Shown: positions 12,403 to 20,639 of the stretch, piece by piece | Layout of the letters: every line of letters begins with the position of its first letter | Position numbering within the stretch: position 1 is the stretch's first letter | NCBI RefSeq assembly: GCF_023534745.1 | Contig: NZ_JAMHJQ010000006.1 | Location: 75,449-139,448 of the forward strand | Reading direction: 5' to 3' | DNA from: Streptomyces sp. 35G-GA-8 | GTDB lineage: Bacteria > Actinomycetota > Actinomycetes > Streptomycetales > Streptomycetaceae | Length of the DNA stretch: 64,000 nt | Program-made: the position numbers and the translations under genes | The notes under the pieces: model-generated | The model's input: the letters and a program-made list of their open reading frames with translations, nothing else | Database searches by the model: none | What the model was told of the DNA's origin: nothing

Positions 12403-13197
12403 ATGGATGGGGTGGACGGGATGGACCGAGGGGACGGAACGGACCGGGTGGACGGTACGGACCGGAGCGGGCCGGTCGACCTGGGGCCCGTCCTGGCGCG
12501 GGTCGCCGACGTGGGCGGGTTCTTCGCCCTGCGCGCGGGAACACCCGCCGCCCGGCATGTCCCGCTGGCCCGGGTGTACGCGGGCGACCTCGCCCCGTTG
12601 ACGGCCCGCGTCGACAGGGTCGCGGCCCGGCTGCGCGCACCCGAGCGCAGGATCGGCGCCTCCGTGGCACAACTCGGCCTCGCGGCCCGGCTCTGGTCGA
12701 TCGCGCTCGGCAGCGCCGTACTCGCCGATGTGGTCCCCGATCTGGACCCGGACCGGCTCCACTGGGATCCGGGGACGACCTCCCCGGACGATCTCGTGCT
12801 GACCGGCCCCCGCGCGCTGCCCGGCACCGCCGAATCGGTGCGCCGGACGGTGCAGTACGGCCATCTCGTCCCGCTCGGCGAGGCCCTGCGGCGCGATGGC
12901 CGGATCTCGCCCCGGCTGCTGTGGGGAAACGCGGGTTCCGCGCTGGCCGGAGCCGTGCGGGAACTGACCGTGTGGGGAGAGGGAAACGGGCGGCCGGAGG
13001 TGGCGGAACGGGCCGGGGAACTGGCGGCCGACCTCTTCGCCCACCCGGACCTGCGCGGCACGGGCGGCGGCGTGGCCGGATCGTTCCGCCGGCGCAGCTG
13101 CTGTCTCTACTACCGGTGCCCGTCGGGCGGACTGTGCGGGGACTGCGTCTTCGACCGGCCGCCCCGGCGGTCTTCCGCGCGAACGGTTTCCGGGTGA
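12403..13197 (+). CDS. (2Fe-2S)-binding protein, FhuF-like
   Basis: A protein of up to 264 residues with a C-terminal FhuF-type iron-sulfur motif: Cys233-Cys234, ten residues, Cys245, two residues, Cys248 (CC-x10-C-x2-C), which fits the family exactly. Relatives reduce ferric siderophores in the cytoplasm. The N-terminus is an Asp/Gly-rich repeat (VDGMDRGDGTDRVDGTDR) from a degenerate DNA repeat, so the true start is uncertain: the ATGs at 12403 and 12421 are both possible and neither has a strong ribosome site. No siderophore genes are adjacent. The next gene, glgA, starts 43 bp downstream. Confidence 0.82.
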   Translation: MDGVDGMDRGDGTDRVDGTDRSGPVDLGPVLARVADVGGFFALRAGTPAARHVPLARVYAGDLAPLTARVDRVAARLRAPERRIGASVAQLGLAARLWSIALGSAVLADVVPDLDPDRLHWDPGTTSPDDLVLTGPRALPGTAESVRRTVQYGHLVPLGEALRRDGRISPRLLWGNAGSALAGAVRELTVWGEGNGRPEVAERAGELAADLFAHPDLRGTGGGVAGSFRRRSCCLYYRCPSGGLCGDCVFDRPPRRSSARTVSG

Positions 13198-13240
13198 CCA
13201 TGACAGGGCTGCGATCGCCGGGCGAGAACGGGGGGATGGC

Positions 13241-14413
13241 GTGAGACTCGGGCTGCTCACCCGCGAGTATCCGCCGGACGTCTACGGCGGTGCCGGCGTC
13301 CATGTGGAGTTCCTGGCAGGGGAGTTGCGCTCCCTGACCGAACTGGAAGTGCACTGCTGGGGCGGCGCCGACGCGGCGCCCGCGGCCGGGGTGGTACGCC
13401 ACCGGGCGGCCGCCGGACTCGACGGAGCGAATGACGCCCTGCGCACCTTCTCGGTGGATCTGGCGATGGCCGCCGCCCTGGAGGGCCGCGAGTTGGTCCA
13501 CTCCCACACCTGGTACGCCAATCTCGCCGGCCATGTCGCCAAGCTGCTGTACGGCATTCCGCATGTGATGACAGCACACTCCCTGGAGCCGCTGCGCCCG
13601 TGGAAGGCCGAGCAGTTGGGCGGTGGTTACGCCCTCTCCAGCTGGGCCGAGCGCACGGCCGTCGAGGGCGCGGACGCCGTCATCGCCGTCTCCCGGGGCA
13701 TGCGTGAGGACATACTCGCCTGCTATCCCTCGCTCGACCCGGACAGGGTGCGGGTCATCCACAACGGAATCGACACCCGGCTCTACCGTCCCGACCCGGG
13801 GACCGCCGTACTGGACCGGATCGGTATCGACCCCGACCGCCCCTTCGTGCTCTTCGTCGGCCGTATCACCCGCCAGAAGGGCGTCCCGCATCTGCTGCGC
13901 GCCGCCCGCGCCCTCGACCCCGGCGCCCAGCTGGTGCTGTGCGCGGGCGCCCCGGACACCCCCGAGATCGGCGCCGAGTTCCATGAGCTGGTCGAGGAGC
14001 TGGGGCGGACCCGCGACGGGGTGTTCTGGATCCCGGAGATGCTGCCGCGTCCCGAGGTGATCCAACTCCTCACCCACGCGGCGGTGTTCGCCTGCCCCTC
14101 GGTGTACGAGCCGCTCGGCATCGTCAATCTGGAGGCGATGGCGTGTGGCACGGCCGTGGTCGCCTCGGCGGTGGGCGGCATCCCCGAGGTCGTGGACGAC
14201 GGGGGTACGGGCCTGCTCGTGCCGTACGACGAACGCCACCCGGAAGCCTTCGAGTCCGCTCTCACCGAAGCGCTCAACCGCGTGCTCGACGATCCGGAGT
14301 CGGCGGCCCGGATGGGGGCGGCGGGCCGGCGGCGCGCGGTGCGGGAGTTCGGCTGGGACCAGGTGGCCCGCCGCACGTACGCGGTGTACGAGGAGCTTCT
14401 CACGTCCGGATAG
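13241..14413 (+). CDS. glgA: Glycogen synthase / alpha-maltose-1-phosphate synthase
   Basis: A 390-residue GT4 glycosyltransferase of the short corynebacterial-type GlgA family. The GT-B N-lobe starts with [25 protein letters not shown] and the C-lobe carries VGRITRQKG and the donor-site region [15 protein letters not shown]. In mycobacteria the equivalent enzyme (GlgM) joins ADP-glucose to glucose-1-phosphate to make maltose-1-phosphate for the GlgE pathway. That role is likely here because glgC, the ADP-glucose source, follows directly, but it cannot be separated from linear glucan synthesis by sequence alone. The GTG start at 13241 has a GGGGGA site. Confidence 0.92.
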   Translation: MRLGLLTREYPPDVYGGAGVHVEFLAGELRSLTELEVHCWGGADAAPAAGVVRHRAAAGLDGANDALRTFSVDLAMAAALEGRELVHSHTWYANLAGHVAKLLYGIPHVMTAHSLEPLRPWKAEQLGGGYALSSWAERTAVEGADAVIAVSRGMREDILACYPSLDPDRVRVIHNGIDTRLYRPDPGTAVLDRIGIDPDRPFVLFVGRITRQKGVPHLLRAARALDPGAQLVLCAGAPDTPEIGAEFHELVEELGRTRDGVFWIPEMLPRPEVIQLLTHAAVFACPSVYEPLGIVNLEAMACGTAVVASAVGGIPEVVDDGGTGLLVPYDERHPEAFESALTEALNRVLDDPESAARMGAAGRRRAVREFGWDQVARRTYAVYEELLTSG

Positions 14414-14466
14414 GTACGGCACAGGTACGGCACACGTACGGCGCAGGTACGGAACAGGTCCGAACA
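14413..14466. repeat. 11-bp tandem repeat between glgA and glgC
   Basis: Five head-to-tail copies of GGTACGGCACA: two exact, two with one or two changes, and a last 10-bp copy. They fill the space between the glgA stop codon and the ribosome site of glgC. Length variation here would change only the intergenic spacing. Confidence 0.85.
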
Positions 14467-14478
14467 AAGGGAGCGGCC

Positions 14479-15696
14479 ATGCGCGGTGGACCTTCGGTGC
14501 TCGGGATCGTACTGGCCGGCGGGGAGGGCAAGCGTCTGCTGCCGCTCACCGCGGACCGGGCCAAACCGGCGGTGACGTTCGGCGGTACGTACCGCCTCGT
14601 CGACTTCGTCCTCTCGAACCTCGTGAACGCCGACATCCTGCGCATCTGCGTGCTCACGCAGTACAAGTCGCACTCCCTGGACCGCCATGTCAGCACCACC
14701 TGGCGCATGTCCAGCCTGCTCGGCAACTATGTGACCCCGGTCCCCGCCCAGCAGCGGCTCGGACCGCGCTGGTATCTGGGCAGCGCGGACGCGATCCTCC
14801 AGTCCCTCAATCTCGTCCACGACGAACAGCCCGACTACATAGCGGTGTTCGGCGCCGACCATGTGTACCGGATGGACCCGCGCCAGATGCTCGCGCAGCA
14901 CATCGACAACGGCGCGGGCGTCACCGTCGCCGGAATCAGGGTGCCGCGCGCCGAGGCCGCGTCCTTCGGTGTCATCACGCCCGCCACGGACGGCACGCAG
15001 GTACGGGGCTTCCTGGAGAAGCCGGCCGACCCGCCGGGCCTGCCGGGCGACCCCGATCGGGTGTTCGCCTCGATGGGCAACTATCTCTTCACGACGAAGG
15101 TGCTGGTCGACGCCCTGCACCGGGACTCCGAGGACGAGAACTCCGTGCACGACATGGGTGGTTCGATCCTCCCGATGCTCACCGAGCGCGGCATGGCCCA
15201 GGTCTATGACTTCCAGGACAACCATGTGCCGGGCGAGTCACCGCGCGAGCACGGCTACTGGCGGGACGTGGGCACGCTCGACTCGTACTACGACGCCCAT
15301 ATGGATCTGATCTCGCACCACCCCGCCTTCGATCTCGACAACCGCCGCTGGCCCATCTACACCCACTCCGGCCAACTCCCGCCCGCGCGCTTCGTGTCGG
15401 GCGGTATCGCGAGCGAGTCGATCGTCGGCCCCGGCTGTGTCATCCGGGGCCAGGTCACCCGCTCCGTGCTCTCCCCGGGCGTGGTGGTGGCGGAGGGCGC
15501 GGTGGTGCAGGGCTCCGTGCTGCACGACAACGTACGGGTGGGACGCGGGGCGGTGGTGCGCGGCTCGATCCTCGACAAGAACGTGGACGTACCACCGGGC
15601 GCGACCATCGGCGTCAACCCTGGCCGCGACCGGGAGCTGTACACGGTCTCCGGGAACGGGATCATCGCACTGGGCAAGGGCCAAGTGGTCGCCTGA
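14479..15696 (+). CDS. glgC: Glucose-1-phosphate adenylyltransferase
   Basis: A 405-residue ADP-glucose pyrophosphorylase making ADP-glucose from ATP and glucose-1-phosphate. The nucleotidyl-transferase signature [20 protein letters not shown] is at residues 9-28; [12 protein letters not shown] and the [10 protein letters not shown] metal-binding motif are present. The C-terminal left-handed beta-helix region contains hexapeptide-like repeats ([29 protein letters not shown]). The ATG at 14479 has an AAAGGGAG site. It is probably cotranscribed with glgA across the 11-bp repeat and supplies its donor substrate. Confidence 0.96.
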   Translation: MRGGPSVLGIVLAGGEGKRLLPLTADRAKPAVTFGGTYRLVDFVLSNLVNADILRICVLTQYKSHSLDRHVSTTWRMSSLLGNYVTPVPAQQRLGPRWYLGSADAILQSLNLVHDEQPDYIAVFGADHVYRMDPRQMLAQHIDNGAGVTVAGIRVPRAEAASFGVITPATDGTQVRGFLEKPADPPGLPGDPDRVFASMGNYLFTTKVLVDALHRDSEDENSVHDMGGSILPMLTERGMAQVYDFQDNHVPGESPREHGYWRDVGTLDSYYDAHMDLISHHPAFDLDNRRWPIYTHSGQLPPARFVSGGIASESIVGPGCVIRGQVTRSVLSPGVVVAEGAVVQGSVLHDNVRVGRGAVVRGSILDKNVDVPPGATIGVNPGRDRELYTVSGNGIIALGKGQVVA

Positions 15697-15716
15697 CCCC
15701 TCGCCCGACCTCCCTC

Positions 15717-15729
15717 AGGGCCTGTCCGA
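15717..15729. repeat. Solo transposable-element end (TIR-like)
   Basis: The sequence AGGGCCTGTCCG, 21 bp after the glgC stop, is the same 12 bases found inverted at both sides of the palindrome at 55537-55563. Only one copy is present here and no partner was found within the following intergenic region. Probably a degenerate inverted repeat of a mobile element; low confidence. Confidence 0.35.
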
Positions 15730-15912
15730 CCCCGTCGTCGCGCGGCCAGGGGGCTCGCCAGGTGTCCTGTTCACCGATCGATGCGTACGGAACCGGCCGT
15801 GCTCTGTCCTGACCCTGGACAGCGGGCGGAACGGCATGCTGTCATGCCAACTGCCGTTCCTTCCAACGTTGTACAGAACCCCACGACGAGCCGCTATCTC
15901 AGTGGAGGACAT

Positions 15913-18498
15913 GTGCGCATCCGAAGAAAACTGGCCCTCTTGCTCGCCGCGGTGCTGGGCTTCGGGGGACTCGCCGCGGTCCCGGCGGCGTCGGCCGCCG
16001 ACGACACGGCCGAGGCCCACGGGCTCAAGGGCGAGTACTACACCCAGTCCGCCCCCGGAGCCTTCGACTTCCATGAACTCAAGGCCACCGCGTTCGACCC
16101 GACCATCGACTTCGCCAATCTGGAACCGCGGCTGACGGCCGCCACCGGGCAGGCCGACGATGTCACCGTGCGCTGGACCGGGAAGATCGTGCCGGCCACC
16201 ACCGGCCCGCACACCTTCTCGATGATCGGCGACAACGGATTCCGGCTCTGGATCGACGGCCGGCTCACCATCGACCACTGGGTCGACGACTGGGACAAGG
16301 AACAGACCTCCCCGCCCGTCGAACTCACCGCGGACCGCGCCTACGACATCAAGGTGGAGTACTTCGAGCACTACGGCGGCTCCAACCTCCACCTGAGGTG
16401 GACCGAGCCCGGCGGTGGCAAGCGACCGGTGCCCCAGTCCGCGTTCCGGCTGCCCGACGGTTTCGCGTACGACGGCGCCACCGCCGCCACCGTACTGCCG
16501 GACGGCCGCACCCTGCGGCTCGACTTCGTCCAGAAGCTCGCCGCCCCGCCCGCCGGACTCGTCTCCCATCTCAGCGCGATCATCGGCGGCGCGGCCTGGC
16601 CGCTGGGAAGTGTGAAGAGCGATCCCAAGGACGCCAGACGGCTGCTGGTCACCCTGAAGGAACCGGTCGTCGGCAAGGGCGGCTCCGCCGATCTGCGCTA
16701 CGACGGCGAGGGCGGCCTCGCCGCCCAGCAGGGCAAGCGGGTCGCGGCCTTCTGGAGCAGCGGGCCCAACACCTCGGAGTACCAGCTCTCCACCCCCTGG
16801 GCCAAGGAGGTGGGCCCGGGGAACGCGCTGCCCGAGTACCCCCGGCCGCAGTTGACCCGTGACTCCTGGCAGAACCTCAACGGACAGTGGCAGTTCGCCG
16901 CCGCCGAGAAGGGCGAGCGCCCGCCGGTCGGCACCACACTGCGCGAGCGGATCCTCGTCCCGTACCCCGTGGAGTCGCAGCTCTCCGGGATCGAACGGCA
17001 CGAGGACCGGATGTGGTACCGCCGTACGTTCACCGTGCCGCCGAACTGGCGGATAGGCCAGGACAAGCGACTGAACCTCAACTTCGACGCCGTCGACTGG
17101 CAGACCGAGGTGTATGTCAACGGCACGAAGGTGACCGAGCACAAGGGCGGCTACGACCGGTTCACCGCCGATGTGACCGACGCGCTGAAGCCCGGCCGTA
17201 CCCAGGAGCTGATCGTCGGCGTCTACGACCCGACCGACGCCGCGGACGGCGAGAACCCGCCCGTCGGCAAGCAGCGCCTGGACCCGAGCGGCATCTGGTA
17301 CACCCCCTCCTCCGGAATCTGGGGGACCGTCTGGATGGAACCGGTCGCCGCCGACCATGTCGGCTCGCTCGGGCTCACCCCCGATGTGGCGGGCGAGAAG
17401 CTCGCCGTCGAGGTACGCGGGATTCGCGACGGTGTGCCGGTCACGGCCACCGCGTACGACGGCAAGCGCAAGATCGGCACGGTCACCGGCCGCACCGGAA
17501 GCACCCTGAACGTGCCGGTACGCGACCCGCGCCTGTGGTCGCCGGACGATCCCCATCTCTACCGGCTGGAGGTGACGGCGGGCAAGGACAGGGTCGGCAG
17601 CTACTTCGGGATGCGCTCCCTCACGGTCGAGAAGGTCGACGGTGTGCCGCGTACGGTGCTCAACGGCACGCCGACCTTCCTCATGGCCACACTCGACCAG
17701 GGCTTCTGGCCCGACGGGCTGCACACCGCGCCGACCGACGAGGCGCTCGCCTACGACCTCAAGATGCATAAGAAGCTCGGCTACAACTCCGTGCGCAAGC
17801 ACATCAAGGTCGAGCCGGACCGGTGGTTCTACTGGGCGGACCGGCTCGGGCTGCTGGTCTGGCAGGACATGCCGGCGATGAACACCATCACTCCGGACGC
17901 CGCGTCCCGTGCCCAGTACGAGCACGAGATGAAGAGGATGATCGACCAGCACAGCAGCAGCCCCTCGGTGGTCATGTGGGTCACCTTCAACGAGGGCTGG
18001 GGCCAGTACGACCAGGCGCGGATCGCCGACCAGGCCAAGGCGTGGGACCCGTCCCGGCTGGTCAACAACATGAGCGGGGTCAACTGCTGCGGCGCGGTCG
18101 ACGGCGGCAACGGCGACATCGCCGACGCCCATGGCTATCCGACCCCGCAACTGCCCGCGCCCGACGGGAAACGGGCGCTGGTCAGCGGGGAGTACGGCGG
18201 ACTCGGGCTCGCGGTGCCCGGCCACGCCTGGCCGGTGCAGCACACCTATGTAGGCGTCGACCAGGCCGCGTACACCGACGCGTATCTGGCCCAGCTCGGC
18301 AACGTCCGCAAGCTCGCCTGCCAGGGGAGCAATGGGGCGGTCTACACCCAGATCACCGATGTGGAGGGCGAGCTGAACGGACTGCTCACCTACGACCGCA
18401 AGGTGATGAAGCCCGATGTCGAGCGGCTCAAGGCGGCGCACGACGCGCTGATCCGTGATGCCTCCGACCCGGCGTCGATGGAGTGCGCCACGTCCTGA
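15913..18498 (+). CDS. Secreted PA14 / glycoside hydrolase family 2 protein
   Basis: An 861-residue secreted enzyme. A signal peptide (IRRKLALLLAAVLGFGGLAA) ends near ASAADD; a PA14 carbohydrate-binding-like domain (about 37-165, GLKGEYYTQ to LHLRWTEPGG) is followed by the GH2 sugar-binding jelly roll (about 310-450), an immunoglobulin-like domain, and the TIM barrel from about residue 580. The catalytic acid/base is Glu694 in FNEGWGQ and the likely nucleophile is Glu760 in VSGEYGG. The GTG start at 15913 has a GGAGGA site. The family covers beta-galactosidase, beta-mannosidase and beta-glucuronidase; which one is unknown. A strong terminator follows at 18520-18554. Confidence 0.92.
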   Translation: MRIRRKLALLLAAVLGFGGLAAVPAASAADDTAEAHGLKGEYYTQSAPGAFDFHELKATAFDPTIDFANLEPRLTAATGQADDVTVRWTGKIVPATTGPHTFSMIGDNGFRLWIDGRLTIDHWVDDWDKEQTSPPVELTADRAYDIKVEYFEHYGGSNLHLRWTEPGGGKRPVPQSAFRLPDGFAYDGATAATVLPDGRTLRLDFVQKLAAPPAGLVSHLSAIIGGAAWPLGSVKSDPKDARRLLVTLKEPVVGKGGSADLRYDGEGGLAAQQGKRVAAFWSSGPNTSEYQLSTPWAKEVGPGNALPEYPRPQLTRDSWQNLNGQWQFAAAEKGERPPVGTTLRERILVPYPVESQLSGIERHEDRMWYRRTFTVPPNWRIGQDKRLNLNFDAVDWQTEVYVNGTKVTEHKGGYDRFTADVTDALKPGRTQELIVGVYDPTDAADGENPPVGKQRLDPSGIWYTPSSGIWGTVWMEPVAADHVGSLGLTPDVAGEKLAVEVRGIRDGVPVTATAYDGKRKIGTVTGRTGSTLNVPVRDPRLWSPDDPHLYRLEVTAGKDRVGSYFGMRSLTVEKVDGVPRTVLNGTPTFLMATLDQGFWPDGLHTAPTDEALAYDLKMHKKLGYNSVRKHIKVEPDRWFYWADRLGLLVWQDMPAMNTITPDAASRAQYEHEMKRMIDQHSSSPSVVMWVTFNEGWGQYDQARIADQAKAWDPSRLVNNMSGVNCCGAVDGGNGDIADAHGYPTPQLPAPDGKRALVSGEYGGLGLAVPGHAWPVQHTYVGVDQAAYTDAYLAQLGNVRKLACQGSNGAVYTQITDVEGELNGLLTYDRKVMKPDVERLKAAHDALIRDASDPASMECATS

Positions 18499-18519
18499 CG
18501 CGCCTGGGGCGTTTCTTCG

Positions 18520-18554
18520 GCCCCGGCCCGCCCGCATCCGGGGCGGGCCGGGGC
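18520..18554 (+). terminator. Hairpin terminator after GH2 gene
   Basis: A perfect 14-bp GC stem (GCCCCGGCCCGCCC with its complement) and 7-base loop, 21 bp after the GH2 stop codon. There is no U-tract, which is common for Streptomyces terminators. Confidence 0.8.
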
Positions 18555-18743
18555 TCGCGCACGCGCGGGCTCACGCGCGCCGGCGGCGCGGCCACGTGAG
18601 CACGAAGCCGCGTGAACGAGGCCGCATGAACACTGTGTGACCTCGGGAATAGGCTGACCGGTGATCCACCTTGAATCTGCTGTCGCCGAATCCGACATGG
18701 GCGGAGCGGCGACGCAAGCCACCGGTCAGAGCGAGGAGCCTCG

Positions 18744-19676
18744 ATGCCCAAGGCCACGTCCAAGGCGTATGTCTTCACCCGGCACGGCGGTCCGGAGGTG
18801 GAGACCTTCGTCGACCGGCCGACGCCGAGCCCCGGCCCCGGCCAGTTGCTGGTGGCCGTACGCGCCGCGGGTGTGAACCCCGTCGACTGGAAGCTGCGCG
18901 GCGGTTACCGCCGGCCCGGCTCCGCGCCCGCCTCGCTGCCCGAGACGCTGGGCAGCGAGGTCGCCGGTGTGGTCGAGGAGATCGGCCCGGACGTCGAGGG
19001 CTTCGCCGTCGGCGACGCGGTCTTCGGCTCCACCCTCACCGGCGGATACGCGGAGCTCACCCTGCTGCCGGTCGGGATCACCGCGCACAAGCCGGACGCG
19101 CTGTCGTTCACGGACGCGGCCGTGCTGCCGGTCGCGGCGGCGACCGCGTACGACGCCGTGCGCCAGGCCGATCTGCCGGCCGGCGCCACCCTGCTGATCA
19201 CCGGCGCCGGCGGGGGAGTGGGCGTGGCCGCCGTACAGCTCGCGCGCGCCTCCGGCGTGCGGGTCATCGGCACCGCGAGCGCGGGCAAGAAGGAGTTCGT
19301 CGAGTCCCTGGGCGCGGTCCATGTCCCGCCGGGACCCGACCTCGCCGCGCGGGTACGGGCCGTGGCGCCCGACGGTGTCGACGCCGTCCTCGACCTCGTC
19401 GGCGGCGATGTCCTGCGGGACGCGGCCGAACTGCTCGTGGACCGTACGAAGCTGTTCAGCGTGGCGGACAAGGCGACGGTTCCCCAGCTGGGCGGCGCGG
19501 TGGTCGTCCGGCAGCGGACCGCCGCGGTCCTCGACGAGGTCGCGAAGCTCGTGGTCAGCGGCGCCCTGCGGCCGTTCGTGACCAGGACCTTTCCGCTGGA
19601 GCGCGCGGACGAGGCGCTGCGCGCGGTCGAGGCCGGGCATGTCCAGGGGAAGATCGTGATCGAGGTCGGCGCATGA
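18744..19676 (+). CDS. NADP-dependent quinone oxidoreductase-like (MDR)
   Basis: A 310-residue medium-chain dehydrogenase/reductase of the zinc-free quinone oxidoreductase branch. A GroES-like N-domain (GPGQLLVAVRAAGVNPVDWK) is followed by a Rossmann domain whose cofactor loop is GAGGGVGVAAVQLA (about residue 152). No zinc-binding cysteine set is present. The ATG at 18744 has a GAGGAG site. The stop overlaps the start of the GNAT gene by 4 bp (ATGA). The substrate is unknown; relatives reduce quinones or enones. Confidence 0.9.
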   Translation: MPKATSKAYVFTRHGGPEVETFVDRPTPSPGPGQLLVAVRAAGVNPVDWKLRGGYRRPGSAPASLPETLGSEVAGVVEEIGPDVEGFAVGDAVFGSTLTGGYAELTLLPVGITAHKPDALSFTDAAVLPVAAATAYDAVRQADLPAGATLLITGAGGGVGVAAVQLARASGVRVIGTASAGKKEFVESLGAVHVPPGPDLAARVRAVAPDGVDAVLDLVGGDVLRDAAELLVDRTKLFSVADKATVPQLGGAVVVRQRTAAVLDEVAKLVVSGALRPFVTRTFPLERADEALRAVEAGHVQGKIVIEVGA

Positions 19677-20497
19677 GCGGCACGCCCGGTTCCCTGTCGC
19701 GCACGCCCGCGCCGCGCACGCCCTCGTCCCGTGCGCAGGAGCCGTCCCCGGCCCCTACGGCGGAGCCGCCCCCGGAGGTGCCGGGCCACCCGCTGGACCA
19801 TCCCACGCTGGCCTCGCTCACCGGACCGCACGCGCACTTCGCCGAGCGGCGCGGCCGGCTGCTGCGCTATCCGCCCGACGTCTCGCCGTGGCTGGCGCTG
19901 CCCGACGCCCCCGACGCCGCGGACTGGGCCGACGCCGCCGCGCTCGCGGGCCCCGGCGGAGCCCTGGCGCTCGCGGGCTACCGGGTTCCGCCGCCCGACG
20001 ACTGGGAGGTCACCTTCAGCGCCGACGGAGTGCAGCTCGTCGGCACCGACGTCAGAAGCGTTCCGGACGAGGAGGCCGTCCCCCTCTCCGCCGCCGACGT
20101 ACCGGAGATCCTCGACCTGGTGGAGCGCACGCAACCGGGGCCGTTCCTGGCGCGCACCATCGAGATGGGCACCTATCTCGGCATCCGCCGCGAAGGGGCG
20201 CTGGTGGCGATGGCGGGAGAGCGGCTGCACCCGCCGGGCTGGGTCGAGATCAGCGCCGTCTGCACGGACCCCGCGTTCCGTGGCCAGGGCCTGGCGGCCC
20301 GACTCGTCCTCGCGGTCGCCCACTCCATCAGCGCCCGTGGTGAGCGGCCGTTCCTGCACGCGGCGGCGTCCAATACGAACGCCATCCGGCTGTACGAGTC
20401 GCTCGGCTTCCGGCTGCGCCGGACGACGAGATTCCTCGGGGTCCGGGTCCCGGCCGGTGAGTCCCGGAGCGTCGGGACGGCGGCCGGGACCGGCTAA
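19673..20497 (+). CDS. GNAT family N-acetyltransferase
   Basis: A 274-residue protein. The first 35 residues are Pro/Ser/Thr-rich; the C-terminal half is a GNAT fold with the acetyl-CoA loop FRGQGLAARLV and the motif NTNAIRLYESLGF. The start is taken as the ATG overlapping the stop of the oxidoreductase gene (ATGA), implying coupled translation. The acceptor substrate is not known. Confidence 0.85.
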   Translation: MSGTPGSLSRTPAPRTPSSRAQEPSPAPTAEPPPEVPGHPLDHPTLASLTGPHAHFAERRGRLLRYPPDVSPWLALPDAPDAADWADAAALAGPGGALALAGYRVPPPDDWEVTFSADGVQLVGTDVRSVPDEEAVPLSAADVPEILDLVERTQPGPFLARTIEMGTYLGIRREGALVAMAGERLHPPGWVEISAVCTDPAFRGQGLAARLVLAVAHSISARGERPFLHAAASNTNAIRLYESLGFRLRRTTRFLGVRVPAGESRSVGTAAGTG

Positions 20498-20508
20498 GAT
20501 AGTGGGAT

Positions 20509-20537
20509 TTTGTTGGCCCCCGGCACATCGGTATGCT
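20509..20537 (+). promoter_or_regulatory. Candidate promoter of SDR gene
   Basis: TTTTGT, 17 bp, TATGCT in an AT-richer patch just after the GNAT stop. The predicted transcript start (about 20544) leaves roughly 95 bases before the SDR start codon, enough for a short leader that includes an in-frame-independent ATG at 20552. Confidence 0.35.
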
Positions 20538-20639
20538 CCTGACCTGCGGGAATGGCCGCAAAGCCCAAGAAAAGCCCCATCTGGGACTCCGGCGTACGAG
20601 TGACCCCGGTGTACGAGCGATCGAGGAACGGCAACAGCG

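Noticed and set aside
15860-15875. CAACGTTG palindrome upstream of the GH2 gene as an operator
   Set aside because: Only 8 bp of symmetry and no regulator gene nearby; not distinguishable from chance.
18645-18700. SigR-type promoter (GGGAAT-N18-GTT) before the quinone oxidoreductase gene
   Set aside because: GGGAAT is present at the right region, but the downstream GTT element is missing.
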